This document shows positions 17,578 to 33,463 of a stretch of 64,000 bases of DNA, in pieces. Position 1 is the first letter of the stretch, and each line of letters starts with the position of its first letter. Location of the stretch: assembly GCF_016907235.1 (NCBI RefSeq), contig NZ_JAFBBO010000001.1, positions 1,240,001-1,304,000 of the forward strand, in the 5' to 3' direction. Position numbers and translations under genes: made by a program. This stretch comes from Oerskovia jenensis. Lineage in GTDB: Bacteria; Actinomycetota; Actinomycetes; Actinomycetales; Cellulomonadaceae. The notes below the pieces were generated by a model. It saw only the letters and a list, made by a program, of their open reading frames with translations. It searched no databases and was not told where the DNA came from.

Positions 17578-19239
17578 CTACCGCCCCGCCGCCCGCACCG
17601 CCGCCGCGAGCCGCGCCACGGCCTCCTCGACGCGCGCGTCCGCGAGGTTGCCGTACCCGACGACGAGCCGGTCCCTCCCGCCGTCGCGCCCGGCGGCCGT
17701 CGCCCGGTACCGCTCGATCGCCGCGACGTTGACCTCGCGCAGCGCCGCCTCGCGCACCACGTCCGTGGCGACGATCCCGTCCGGCAGGTCGACCACCGCG
17801 TGCATGCCTGCGGCGATCCCCGTGACGAGCGTCCCCGGCAGCGCGGAACCGAGCGCCTCGACCAGCGCCTCGCGGCGGCGCCTGAACCGTCCCCGCGCCG
17901 CGCGCAGGTGCCGCTCATAGGCGCCGGAACCGAGGAACCGCGCGAGCGCGAGCTGGTCGATCGTCGACGGTCCGGCACCGCCCCGGTCGACCACCTGGTC
18001 CCGCCACCCCGGCGGCAGCACCGCCCACCCGAGCCCGAACGCCGGCGACAGCGTCTTGCTCAGCGAGCCCAGCAGCACCACGCGGTCGGGCGCGAGCCCT
18101 TGCATCGCGGCCACGGGTCGGCGGTCGTAGCGGAACTCGGCGTCGTAGTCGTCCTCGACGACCAGGCCGTCGACGTCACGCGCCCACCGGACGAGCGCCT
18201 CGCGCCGCACGGGCGAGAGGGCAGCGCCTGTAGGGAACTGGTGGGCGGGGGTCACGAGCACCGCGCGCGCGCCGGTCCGGCCGGCCGCGGCGAGGAGCGC
18301 GTCGACGTCGATCCCGTCGGCGTCGACCGGGACCGGTACGGGCGTGAGCCCTGCGGCGGCCGCGGTCTCGCGCAGGCGCGACCAGCTCGGGTCCTCGACG
18401 AGCAGGGCCCGGTGCCCGGCCCGGTGGAGCGCCGCCGCGACGCGCCGCATCGCGTCGTCGGCGCCGTGCGTCACGACGACGTCGCTCCCGCCCGCACGCA
18501 CGTGCCGGGCGCGGGCGAGGTAGTCCGCGAGCGCCGCCCGTGTCGCGGGATGGCCCGTGGGGTCGGGAGCCGCAAGGTCCGCGTCGGGCGCCTCGGCGAG
18601 GGCTTCGCGCAGCGCGCGGACCCAGGCGGCGCGCGGCACGTGCCGCAGGTCGGGCACACCGGGCCCCAGGTCGAACCGGGCGCGGGCGCCGCTCCCCCGG
18701 CCCGACGACGTCGCTCGCGTCCCGGCACCGGCGGCGGTGCGGACGTCGCCCCTCCTGGCCCCCGCCCCGAGATCCGCGCTCGCCGCGTCGATCGAGCCCG
18801 CGACGCCGACCCTCGGCTGGTGGCGCGTGGCGCGCCCCGCGGCGCTCTCGGGCGTCGACCCGGCCCCGGCCCCCTGGAGCGGCCGGGCCTCCGCGGTGAG
18901 CGGTACCCGGGTCCCCGACCCGGTCCGGGACTCGAGGAACCCCTCGGCGACGAGCTGTCCGTACGCCTCGGTCACGACCCACCGCGAGACGCCCAGGGTG
19001 TCGGCGAGCACGCGGCTCGGCGGCAGGGCGGCCCCCGGTGGGACCCGCCCCGTGAAGACTGCCTCACGCACCGCGTTCTCGAGCCGCCCGTGGAGCGGTC
19101 CCGGCTCCGCACCCAGGTCGAGGATGGTCTCCCAGGCGAGCGCCGTCGTCGGGCTGGGGCCGGGCGAACCCGGCGCACGCGGCGGACGGGGCGCGCTCGC
19201 CGCGTGTCCCCGCGACGAATTGGTCTGGTCGACTGCCAT
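17578..19239 (-). CDS. MocR/PdxR-type regulator (GntR winged helix fused to an aminotransferase domain)
   Basis: Transcription factor of 553 residues. An N-terminal GntR winged helix (about 45-115; PLHGRLENAVREAVFTGRVPPGAALPPSR, LADTLGVSRWVVTEAYGQL) is joined by a long Gly/Ala/Arg linker to a fold-type I aminotransferase-like domain. The PLP lysine lies in SLSKTLSPAFGLGW, and VVEDDYDAEFRYDRRP is the usual cofactor-contact block. Members of this family use PLP as sensor, often for vitamin B6, GABA or amino-acid metabolism. It diverges from an aldo/keto reductase gene, its likely target. Confidence 0.92.
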   Translation of the reverse strand: MAVDQTNSSRGHAASAPRPPRAPGSPGPSPTTALAWETILDLGAEPGPLHGRLENAVREAVFTGRVPPGAALPPSRVLADTLGVSRWVVTEAYGQLVAEGFLESRTGSGTRVPLTAEARPLQGAGAGSTPESAAGRATRHQPRVGVAGSIDAASADLGAGARRGDVRTAAGAGTRATSSGRGSGARARFDLGPGVPDLRHVPRAAWVRALREALAEAPDADLAAPDPTGHPATRAALADYLARARHVRAGGSDVVVTHGADDAMRRVAAALHRAGHRALLVEDPSWSRLRETAAAAGLTPVPVPVDADGIDVDALLAAAGRTGARAVLVTPAHQFPTGAALSPVRREALVRWARDVDGLVVEDDYDAEFRYDRRPVAAMQGLAPDRVVLLGSLSKTLSPAFGLGWAVLPPGWRDQVVDRGGAGPSTIDQLALARFLGSGAYERHLRAARGRFRRRREALVEALGSALPGTLVTGIAAGMHAVVDLPDGIVATDVVREAALREVNVAAIERYRATAAGRDGGRDRLVVGYGNLADARVEEAVARLAAAVRAAGR

Positions 19240-19247
19240 GCCAATGG

Positions 19248-19279
19248 ACCGTACACCCAGGCCGCTCGACTCCTAGCGT
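19248..19279. promoter_or_regulatory. Back-to-back -10 boxes of mocR and the aldo/keto reductase gene
   Basis: On the minus strand TACGGT (19248-19253) lies 8 nt before the mocR ATG at 19239. On the plus strand TAGCGT (19274-19279) would start a transcript near 19287, giving a leader of about 33 nt to the reductase start. The two promoters are 20 bp apart, so one bound MocR dimer could control both. Confidence 0.45.
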
Positions 19280-19319
19280 GGAGACCGTCAACCAGCAGCA
19301 CTCTTCGCAGGAGACCACC

Positions 19320-20303
19320 ATGCGCTACCGCACCCTCGGCGACGGCCGGACGTCGTTCGACGTCAGCACGCTGTGCCTCGGCACCATGAACATGGGCACG
19401 CTGACGGACGAGGAGACGTCGTTCGCGATCCTCGACCGCTACGTCGAGGCCGGAGGGACGTTCCTCGACACGGCCAACAACTACAGCTACTGGGCGGGCG
19501 GCCACGGCCGCGACAGCGAGGACCTGATCAACCGCTGGCTCACGAGCCGCGGGGCGCGCGACCACGTGCGCATCGCGACCAAGCTCGGCGCGGCCAAGAA
19601 GGACCCCGCCCTGCCCCTGTCCAACACTCCCCCGACCAACTTCCAGGGGCTCGCGGCCGAGACCGTCGCGTGGGAGGCGCACGAGAGCCTGCGGCACCTG
19701 GGCGTCGACCGGCTCGACGTCCTCTACGGGCACGTCGACGACCTCGACACCTCGCTCGCGGAGACGGTCGGCGCGTTCGGCAAGCTCCAGGCCGAGGGCG
19801 CCGTCGGGATCTCGGGGATCTCGAACGTCGCGCTGTGGCGCGTCGTCGAGGCACGCGAGGAGGCGCTGCGGCAGGGCGTCGCGCCGTACGGGGTGGTCCA
19901 GGAGCAGCTCAGCTACCTCTACCCGACACCGGACCCCGACCGGCACAACTGGGCCTCGCCCGAGCTGCTCGACTACGCGCGCTCGACGGGGACCGACGAG
20001 CGCCCGCCCCTCGCGGTCACGGCCTACTCCCCGCTGCTGCAGGGCGCGATGGTGCGCGACGACAAGGAGCTGTGGGACGGGTACGGGCACCCGACGTCGC
20101 TCGAGCGGCGACGCGTGCTGCACGACGTCGCACGGCAGGTCGGCGCGACGCCCAACCAGGTCGCGCTCGCGTGGCTGCTCGGCGGCCCGGTGCCCGTCAT
20201 CCCGGTGATCGGACCGAGCAGCGTCGCGCAGCTCGACGAGCTGCTCGGGGCGGCGGACCTGGACCTCGACCCGGAGGTCCGAGCGCGGCTCGACGCGGCC
20301 TAG
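19320..20303 (+). CDS. Aldo/keto reductase
   Basis: NAD(P)H-dependent oxidoreductase of 327 residues with the (beta/alpha)8 aldo/keto-reductase fold. FLDTANNYSYW supplies the catalytic Asp and Tyr, IATKLG the Lys, and LDVLYGHVDD the His; the late PVIPVIGPSSVAQLDELLGA is the cofactor-binding block. ATG 19320 follows AGGAG (19309-19313) by 6 nt. It diverges from the MocR regulator, which may control it. The substrate is not known. A 25-bp hairpin follows the stop. Confidence 0.9.
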   Translation: MRYRTLGDGRTSFDVSTLCLGTMNMGTLTDEETSFAILDRYVEAGGTFLDTANNYSYWAGGHGRDSEDLINRWLTSRGARDHVRIATKLGAAKKDPALPLSNTPPTNFQGLAAETVAWEAHESLRHLGVDRLDVLYGHVDDLDTSLAETVGAFGKLQAEGAVGISGISNVALWRVVEAREEALRQGVAPYGVVQEQLSYLYPTPDPDRHNWASPELLDYARSTGTDERPPLAVTAYSPLLQGAMVRDDKELWDGYGHPTSLERRRVLHDVARQVGATPNQVALAWLLGGPVPVIPVIGPSSVAQLDELLGAADLDLDPEVRARLDAA

Positions 20304-20317
20304 TCCCCGCGCGCACC

Positions 20318-20372
20318 GAGAGCGGAGCCCGTGCGAGACGTGTCAGGCACGTCTCACACGGGCTCCGCTCTC
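20318..20372. terminator. 25-bp near-perfect hairpin between convergent genes
   Basis: Arms 20318-20342 and 20348-20372 pair with a single C-A mismatch around a 5-nt loop, between the reductase and amylopullulanase stop codons. It is a strong bidirectional terminator. Confidence 0.85.
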
Positions 20373-20387
20373 AGTCGTCCACGGGTG

Positions 20388-26555
<6,168 letters not shown>

Positions 26556-26669
26556 GAGGACTCCCTTGTCACCGGGGAGTCGGACGTGCGAACGCACCGC
26601 CGGGTGACCGAGCCTCTGCGCTCCGCATGGTCGCCCGAGCCGGGCGCTCCCCGACGCCGGCTGACCCAG

Positions 26670-26698
26670 ACTGTAGCCTTTGCAGAAAGTTGCAGCAA
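26670..26698 (-). promoter_or_regulatory. Amylopullulanase promoter with TTGCAG repeats
   Basis: On the minus strand -35 TTGCTG (26693-26698) and -10 TACAGT (26670-26675) are 17 bp apart. TTGCAG occurs twice on the plus strand (26680-26685 and 26690-26695), one helical turn apart, inside the promoter. This is a plausible MalR-type (LacI family) operator, consistent with induction by maltose or maltodextrin; that link is inference. Confidence 0.6.
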
Positions 26699-26720
26699 GA
26701 GTTTGGTATCGCGGAGACGC

Positions 26721-26776
26721 CGAACCCGAGGACGGTCAGGCACCTCGGGTGAGGGGCCTGACCGACCTCGGGTTCG
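26721..26776 (-). terminator. 21-bp hairpin after the ABC exporter gene
   Basis: Arms 26721-26741 and 26756-26776 pair with one mismatch around a 14-nt loop, 47 nt after the exporter stop codon and upstream of the amylopullulanase promoter. Confidence 0.8.
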
Positions 26777-26822
26777 ACGCAGCGTTGGACGGCAGCGCGG
26801 GGCCGCAGCGCGGGGCCGCCGG

Positions 26823-29800
26823 TCAGCCTGCCAGGTGGCTCCACCGGGAGGCCAGGTCGCTCCACGGCCCGACCTCCGCGATCGCACCCTCGTGGAGAAC
26901 GACCACACGGTCGGCACGAGCCAGGGCTGCGTGCTTCGACGTCGAGCCGATCACCGTGGTCCCCCGGTCGCGCAGCGACGACCACAGCTCGATCTCCGTC
27001 GCCGCGTCCAGGGCGCTCGACACGTCGTCGGCCAGCAGGAGCTCGGCGTCGGTCGCGAGCGCCCGCGCGAGCGCGAGCCGCTGCACCTGGCCGCCCGAGA
27101 GCCGGACGCCGCGATGCCCCACGAGGGCCCCGTGCCCGCCCGCCTCGACCACGTCCCGCTCCATGCGTGCGGCCGCGACCGGCCCCGTGACCTCGCGCTC
27201 GTGCCCGAGCCGCACGTTGTCGGCGAACGTCCCGGACAGCACGCGCGGGACCTGTGCGACGTGCGCGACCTGCCCCGGTCGCAGGAAGGTCTGGGCGTCC
27301 TCGACGTCCGTCCCGTTCCACCTGATGTGGCCCGTGTGCTCCATGAGCCCCGCGAGGGCCGCGAGCAGGCTCGACTTGCCCGCGCCCACCTGTCCGAGCA
27401 GCAGCACGAGCTCACCGCGCTCGACCGTCAGGTCGACGCCCTGCACGCCGATCGTGCCGTCGTCGTGCACGGCGCTCACGCCCGCCAGCTCGAGGAGCTC
27501 GAGCCCCTGGCGCGGGCTCGGCGCCGGTGTGGGCGCGTCGCCGGCGAGGAGGTCGACGCCCGCGGGCAGGTCCATGAGGTCCGCCCCGGCGGCGAGGCGG
27601 CTGGTCGCACGCTGCCACGACCGGGTTCCCGGCGCCTCGGTCACGACGGCGCCCGCGACCACCCCGAACCACCCGAAGCCGTTGACCGCGTTCGCGACCA
27701 GAAGAGCCGTCGCGAGGTCCCACGTGCCCGTGAGCAGCCCGGCCCAGGCCGCGACGACGCCGAGCTGGATCATGACGAGCGGCACGCCGTCGAGCGCAGC
27801 CTGCACCCTGTGCTCGAAGATCGCGGCCCGCACACGGCCTGCGTCGACCTCGTGGAGATGTGCGTGCACCTGCGGGGTCCGGGCCGCGAGCTTGACCGTG
27901 CGTGCCGAGTCGAGCGCCGAGACCAGCGAGCGCCCGAACCTGGCCCGTGCGGCGGAGGACCGCGTGGCCGACCGACCGGCGATCGGACGGCCGAGCGCCG
28001 ACGCCGCGGCCGACACGACCATGACCGCGAGCAGCACGGCCCCGGCCAGCCACGACCTGCTGAGCAGCGCCGTGACGCCGGCGATGACGAGCCCGTTGAC
28101 GAGGTCGACCCACCGGTCCGCGTACCGCACGAACCGATCGGCGTCCATGGCCCGTGCCACGACCTCGCCCGGAGGCGTCGCCGTGAGGCGGTGCTGGCGC
28201 GTCTGCCCGGTCATGACCGACATGCGCACGCGCAGCAGGAGCTCGATCCACCACCGCGGGTAGACGTACAGGGCCCGCGCGAGGCACAGCGGCGCGACCA
28301 CGAGGAGCACCACGAACGGGACGAGCAGCCCGACCGGGAAGCCCTCGTCGAGGCCCTGCACGGCGTGCCCCCACAGGAAGCCGGTCACGGCCCCCTGCGC
28401 CGAGACGAGGCTCGCCACGAGGAACAGCACGGCCCCCGCGACGCCCCACGCCGGACGGACGAACAGCGCGTGCAGCACGCCGCGCGCGAGGCTGGGACCG
28501 TCGCCCGGGTCGGCGAGGGTCGGCGGGACGCCGCGCCGACGCCGGCCGCCGACGGCCTCGTCGGACGAGCCGGTCGAGCCGGTCGAGCCGGTCGTCTCCG
28601 GGGGCGCTCCGACGACGGCGACAGCGGCCGTGACCACCCCGCCGTCCGCGTCAGCAGCGGCGAGTCCGACGGCCGCAGCGTCCTCGTGGCCCTCGCTCCC
28701 CCGGTCGACGAGCGCGACGTCGGGCGAGCCCCCCTGCGCGACGCTCGCGTCCAGCAGGTCGCGATACGGCCCGGCGACGACCGCGAGCGCGGCCCGCTCG
28801 CCCTGCTGGACGACGCGCCCCCGGTCGAGCACCACGATCAGGCCGGCGCGCTCGATCGTGGTGAGACGGTGCGCGACGAGCACGCCGGTGCGCCCCGCGA
28901 GCAGCCGCTCGGAGGCGGCCACGACCCGGGCCTCGGTCAGCGGGTCCATGCGCGCCGTCGCCTCGTCGAGGACGACGACCTGGACGTCGCGCACCAGCAG
29001 CCGGGCGAACGCGACGAGCTGCTCCTCGCCCGCCGAGAGTGCCGTCCCGCCCGGTCCGAGGAGCGTGTCGAGCCCGTCGGGCAGACCTGCCACCCAGTCC
29101 TCGAGGCGCAGCTCACGCACCGCGGCCTCGATCGACGAGCGCGGGACGTCGGCGAACAGCGCGACGTTCTCCGCGAGCGTGCCTGCGAGGATCTCGGTCC
29201 GCTGGGTCACCACGCCGACCGCGGCGCGCAGCGCCTGCAGGTCGAGGTCGCGTACGTCCGTGCCGCCCAGGAGCACCGCGTCGCGGGGCGGCTCGACCGC
29301 CCGGGACAGCAACGACGCGAGGGTCGACTTGCCGGACCCTGTCCGGCCGACGAGTGCGACCGTGGCGCCGGCGGGCACGTGCAGGTTCACGCCGTCGAGG
29401 GCGAACGTGCCCTCGGCGTAGGAGAAGTGCAGGTCCCGGAGCTCGATGTCGACCGGACCGGAGGGCACCCCGCGTCCGCCCACGGGCTCGGGGGCGACCG
29501 AGAGCATCTGGCGGATGCGCGTGAGCGCACCGAGCCCCTCCTGGATGTCGGGCAGGTGGTGGACGAGGTTGTCGGTCTGCCCCACGAACATCGAGGTGAC
29601 GAGGAACAGCGTCACGAGCCGGTCGACGCCGAGCTGGCCGTCGGCGGCGAGCGCCGCACCCGAGACCGCGACACCTGCGAGCAGCGACGCGAGCACGAGA
29701 CCGGCTCGGCGGAGCATGCGGGACTCGACCGACAGCACCGCCTCGAAGCGCCGGTGGACCTGTGCCGACCGCTCGGCGAGCCGTCGCACGGCGAACGACT

Positions 29801-30482
29801 GCCCCAGGCTCGTGCGCAGGTCGTCACGCGCTGCCACGGCCTCCTCGAACGCCGCCGCGTGGTCCGTCCAGGCCGCTTCCTCGATGACCTTGCGCCGCGC
29901 GATCTCGCCCAGCATGGGACGCACGACGAGCGCGGCGACCACGCCGAGCACGGGGAACAGGATCCAGGCGGGCCACCAGGTCAGTCCGGCCACGACCCAC
30001 ATGGGGATGACGCCGACGAGCGTGCGTCCCGCCCCCCAGGCCTGACGGCGCACGAGCGTCCCGACGGCGTGGGTGTCGTCGTCGACCCGGTCCAGCACCT
30101 CGCCCACGGCCTGCTCGGTGAGCGTGGCCAGCGGCTGGTGCAGGGCCGCGGAGAGGAGGTCGCCGCGCAGGCGGCCCTCGGCGCGGTCGACGACCCCGGC
30201 CCAGACCACCTGGCCGATCGTGTCGAGCAGCGCTGCGCTCACGATGCAGGCGGCGAGGAGCTGGAGCGTGGCGGTCGTCGGGTCCGCGGCGAGCCATCCG
30301 GCGACGACCGTGCCGTACGCGGCACCGACCGCTCCGACCGTGAGGGCGACGAGCGCGACGACGGCCTGCGGACCGCGCAGCCGTCGCCAGTCCAGGCGGC
30401 GGGCAGGGTCCGTCGAGGCGACGGAGAGAGACGAAGGAGCGGGGTCTGGGCCGGTCGGGGAGCCGGTGGGTGCATCGGTCAT
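26823..30482 (-). CDS. Full-length ABC exporter with two fused TMD-NBD halves
   Basis: Membrane exporter of 1,219 residues: six membrane segments, ABC domain 1 (Walker A GRTGSGKST), an Ala/Gly/Thr linker with a TGS repeat, six membrane segments, ABC domain 2 (GQVGAGKSS). Domain 1 keeps the catalytic Glu (VVVLDEATARMD) but has a degraded signature, LSAGE. Domain 2 has a good signature, LSGGQ, but Asp in place of the catalytic Glu (LLLADDVSSALD). One ATP site is therefore canonical and the other degenerate, as in heterodimeric exporters such as TM287/288. Most actinobacterial relatives are two adjacent genes; here they are fused. It stands alone between terminators. The substrate is unknown (drug, lipid or peptide). 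Confidence 0.9.
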   Translation of the reverse strand: MTDAPTGSPTGPDPAPSSLSVASTDPARRLDWRRLRGPQAVVALVALTVGAVGAAYGTVVAGWLAADPTTATLQLLAACIVSAALLDTIGQVVWAGVVDRAEGRLRGDLLSAALHQPLATLTEQAVGEVLDRVDDDTHAVGTLVRRQAWGAGRTLVGVIPMWVVAGLTWWPAWILFPVLGVVAALVVRPMLGEIARRKVIEEAAWTDHAAAFEEAVAARDDLRTSLGQSFAVRRLAERSAQVHRRFEAVLSVESRMLRRAGLVLASLLAGVAVSGAALAADGQLGVDRLVTLFLVTSMFVGQTDNLVHHLPDIQEGLGALTRIRQMLSVAPEPVGGRGVPSGPVDIELRDLHFSYAEGTFALDGVNLHVPAGATVALVGRTGSGKSTLASLLSRAVEPPRDAVLLGGTDVRDLDLQALRAAVGVVTQRTEILAGTLAENVALFADVPRSSIEAAVRELRLEDWVAGLPDGLDTLLGPGGTALSAGEEQLVAFARLLVRDVQVVVLDEATARMDPLTEARVVAASERLLAGRTGVLVAHRLTTIERAGLIVVLDRGRVVQQGERAALAVVAGPYRDLLDASVAQGGSPDVALVDRGSEGHEDAAAVGLAAADADGGVVTAAVAVVGAPPETTGSTGSTGSSDEAVGGRRRRGVPPTLADPGDGPSLARGVLHALFVRPAWGVAGAVLFLVASLVSAQGAVTGFLWGHAVQGLDEGFPVGLLVPFVVLLVVAPLCLARALYVYPRWWIELLLRVRMSVMTGQTRQHRLTATPPGEVVARAMDADRFVRYADRWVDLVNGLVIAGVTALLSRSWLAGAVLLAVMVVSAAASALGRPIAGRSATRSSAARARFGRSLVSALDSARTVKLAARTPQVHAHLHEVDAGRVRAAIFEHRVQAALDGVPLVMIQLGVVAAWAGLLTGTWDLATALLVANAVNGFGWFGVVAGAVVTEAPGTRSWQRATSRLAAGADLMDLPAGVDLLAGDAPTPAPSPRQGLELLELAGVSAVHDDGTIGVQGVDLTVERGELVLLLGQVGAGKSSLLAALAGLMEHTGHIRWNGTDVEDAQTFLRPGQVAHVAQVPRVLSGTFADNVRLGHEREVTGPVAAARMERDVVEAGGHGALVGHRGVRLSGGQVQRLALARALATDAELLLADDVSSALDAATEIELWSSLRDRGTTVIGSTSKHAALARADRVVVLHEGAIAEVGPWSDLASRWSHLAG
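28567..28593 (-). repeat. Three 9-bp tandem repeats encoding a TGS linker
   Basis: GAGCCGGTC is repeated three times, encoding TGSTGSTGS between the two halves of the ABC exporter. It is a likely place for copy-number change. Confidence 0.85.
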
Positions 30483-30653
30483 GGCCAGCCGATCCTATGG
30501 CGGGGGTACGACGTGCACGCAGGCATTTTCCGGCCCGCGTGATGGACCGGGCGTCATGGCCGGGCGTCATGGTCCGGACGACGGTGCCCTGTCGCAGAGA
30601 ACCGCCGGCTCGCCACCGGACCCGCCGGACCGGCCACCAGGGAGCCGCCGCAC

Positions 30654-30689
30654 AGGGGCCGGCGCCCGGTGCTCCCGGGCGCCGCCCCT
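30654..30689 (-). terminator. Terminator hairpin after mdh
   Basis: Arms 30654-30669 and 30675-30689 form a 15-bp stem with one bulged C and a 5-nt loop, 7 nt after the mdh stop codon. Confidence 0.75.
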
Positions 30690-30695
30690 CGTGGG

Positions 30696-31694
<999 letters not shown>

Positions 31695-31808
31695 TCACAA
31701 CGCCCTCGCGCTCCCCAGGGGTACTCGCTCGCCCCGTGCGTGGGGCGTCCGTCACACCCCGGGCACGGCTCGCACGGGAGGGTTCGTGGTCCCGTCCCTC
31801 CCCCGAGA

Positions 31809-31858
31809 ACGCCCGACGGCGCCGCTCACCCCGGGAGGTGAGCGGCGCCGTCGGGCGT
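31809..31858 (-). terminator. 22-bp perfect hairpin after icd
   Basis: Arms 31809-31830 and 31837-31858 pair perfectly around a 6-nt loop, 14 nt after the icd stop codon. Confidence 0.88.
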
Positions 31859-31872
31859 GCGAGGGACGAGGA

Positions 31873-33090
31873 TCAGGCCAGGCGGGCGGCCAGGTTCTCG
31901 TCGAGCGCCGCGAGGAAGTCCTCGGTCGTGAGCCACTCCTGGTCCGGGCCGACCAGGAGCGCGAGGTCCTTGGTCATCTTGCCGGACTCGACCGTCGTGA
32001 TGACGACGTCCTCGAGCGTCTCGGCGAACGCCGTGACCTCGGGGGTGCCGTCGATCTTGCCGCGGTGCATGAGGCCACGGGTCCAGGCGAAGATCGACGC
32101 GATCGGGTTGGTCGACGTCGGCTTGCCCTGCTGGTGCTGGCGGTAGTGACGCGTCACGGTGCCGTGCGCGGCCTCGGCCTCGACGGTCTTGCCGTCCGGG
32201 GTCATGAGGACCGACGTCATGAGGCCGAGCGAGCCGAAGCCCTGCGCGACGGTGTCGGACTGGACGTCGCCGTCGTAGTTCTTGCAGGCCCAGACGTAGC
32301 CGCCCTCCCACTTCATGGCCGAGGCGACCATGTCGTCGATGAGGCGGTGCTCGTAGGTCAGGCCCTTCTCGGCGAACGCAGCCGCGAACTCGGTGTCGAA
32401 GACCTCCTGGAACAGGTCCTTGAACTGGCCGTCGTAGGCCTTGAGGATCGTGTTCTTCGTCGACAGGTACACCGGGTAGTTGCGCTGCAGGCCGTACGCG
32501 AACGAGGCGCGCGCGAAGTCCTTGATCGAGTCGTTGAAGTTGTACATGCCCATGGCCACGCCACCGTCGTCGCCGTACGTGACGACCTCGGTCTTGATCT
32601 CTTCCGAGCCGTCGGCAGGGGTGTAGGTGAGCGTCAGGGTGCCGGCGCCGGGGACCTTGAAGTTGGTCGCCTTGTACTGGTCGCCGTGGGCGTGACGGCC
32701 GATGATGATCGGCTTGTTCCAGCCCGGCACCAGGCGCGGGATGTTCGAGATGATGATGGGCTCGCGGAAGACGACGCCACCGAGGATGTTGCGGATCGTC
32801 CCGTTCGGGGAGACCCACATCTTCTTCAGGCCGAACTCCTCGACGCGTGCCTCGTCGGGCGTGATGGTCGCGCACTTGACGCCCACGTTGTACTGCTTGA
32901 TCGCGTTCGCGGCGTCGATCGTCACCTGGTCGTCGGTGGCGTCGCGGTTCTCGATCGACAGGTCGTAGTACTTGAGGTCGATGTCGAGGTAGGGGTGGAT
33001 GAGGCGGTCCTTGATGAACTGCCAGATGATGCGCGTCATCTCGTCACCGTCGAGCTCGACGACCGGGTTGACGACCTTGATCTTGCCCAT
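31873..33090 (-). CDS. icd: NADP-dependent isocitrate dehydrogenase
   Basis: Oxidative decarboxylation of isocitrate to 2-oxoglutarate in the TCA cycle, producing NADPH. The 405-residue sequence is of the homodimeric, eukaryote-like type ([76 protein letters not shown]). Substrate-binding SPNGT and NADP-binding HGTVTRHY are intact, and the length is typical. Its promoter region carries a palindromic motif also found before sucC, suggesting shared control of the TCA cycle. Confidence 0.97.
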   Translation of the reverse strand: MGKIKVVNPVVELDGDEMTRIIWQFIKDRLIHPYLDIDLKYYDLSIENRDATDDQVTIDAANAIKQYNVGVKCATITPDEARVEEFGLKKMWVSPNGTIRNILGGVVFREPIIISNIPRLVPGWNKPIIIGRHAHGDQYKATNFKVPGAGTLTLTYTPADGSEEIKTEVVTYGDDGGVAMGMYNFNDSIKDFARASFAYGLQRNYPVYLSTKNTILKAYDGQFKDLFQEVFDTEFAAAFAEKGLTYEHRLIDDMVASAMKWEGGYVWACKNYDGDVQSDTVAQGFGSLGLMTSVLMTPDGKTVEAEAAHGTVTRHYRQHQQGKPTSTNPIASIFAWTRGLMHRGKIDGTPEVTAFAETLEDVVITTVESGKMTKDLALLVGPDQEWLTTEDFLAALDENLAARLA

Positions 33091-33463
33091 GCGGGGGTAA
33101 CTCCAACTCTGCGAGGGGAACCTGCGGCCGCTCGCCGGCCACCGGCGGGTGCCGGGTCTGCGCGCGCGAACCGATGATGCTGACCGCCGCCCAGGGTACT
33201 CGACTTCTCGACATCAAGATACTTTCCGTCCGGTCCGTGGGGGCAGGGAGCGCCGGCCCGCCGCACCACCACGTGCCCCGCCCGGCCGGGCCGTCCTCTG
33301 GCGCGGTCGCGCTCGCGGAGTGAGACTGGTCACGAACTGATCAGCGAACTCCCAGACATCGGTGGCAGGATGCCTCCGAGATGCCGGTTCTGCACCGACC
33401 TCGCATGTTCATCCCGAACGTCCGGCCTCCCCGGACCCCTCACAGACACCAGACAGGAACACC
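33091..33463. other. Divergent intergenic region between icd and the aquaporin gene
   Basis: This 373-bp stretch without a gene contains the icd promoter and motif (33193-33219). Toward the aquaporin, CTGGTC (33326-33331) and GATCAG (33339-33344) form a weak inverted repeat; no convincing aquaporin promoter was found. CAGGAAC before ATG 33464 is its ribosome-binding site. Confidence 0.45.
33193..33219 (-). promoter_or_regulatory. icd promoter with TCTCGACATCAAGA palindrome
   Basis: On the minus strand the -10 box is TACCCT (33193-33198). TCTCGACATCAAGA (33206-33219, plus strand) is a palindrome in the -35/-10 spacer, about 116 bp upstream of icd. The same motif with one change lies before sucC at 47525-47538, again beside a TACCCT box. 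Confidence 0.6.

Noticed and set aside
26586-30542. A 1,318-codon open frame antisense to the ABC exporter gene
   Set aside because: Low-complexity His/Arg/Asp-rich translation with no domain; shadow of the real gene.
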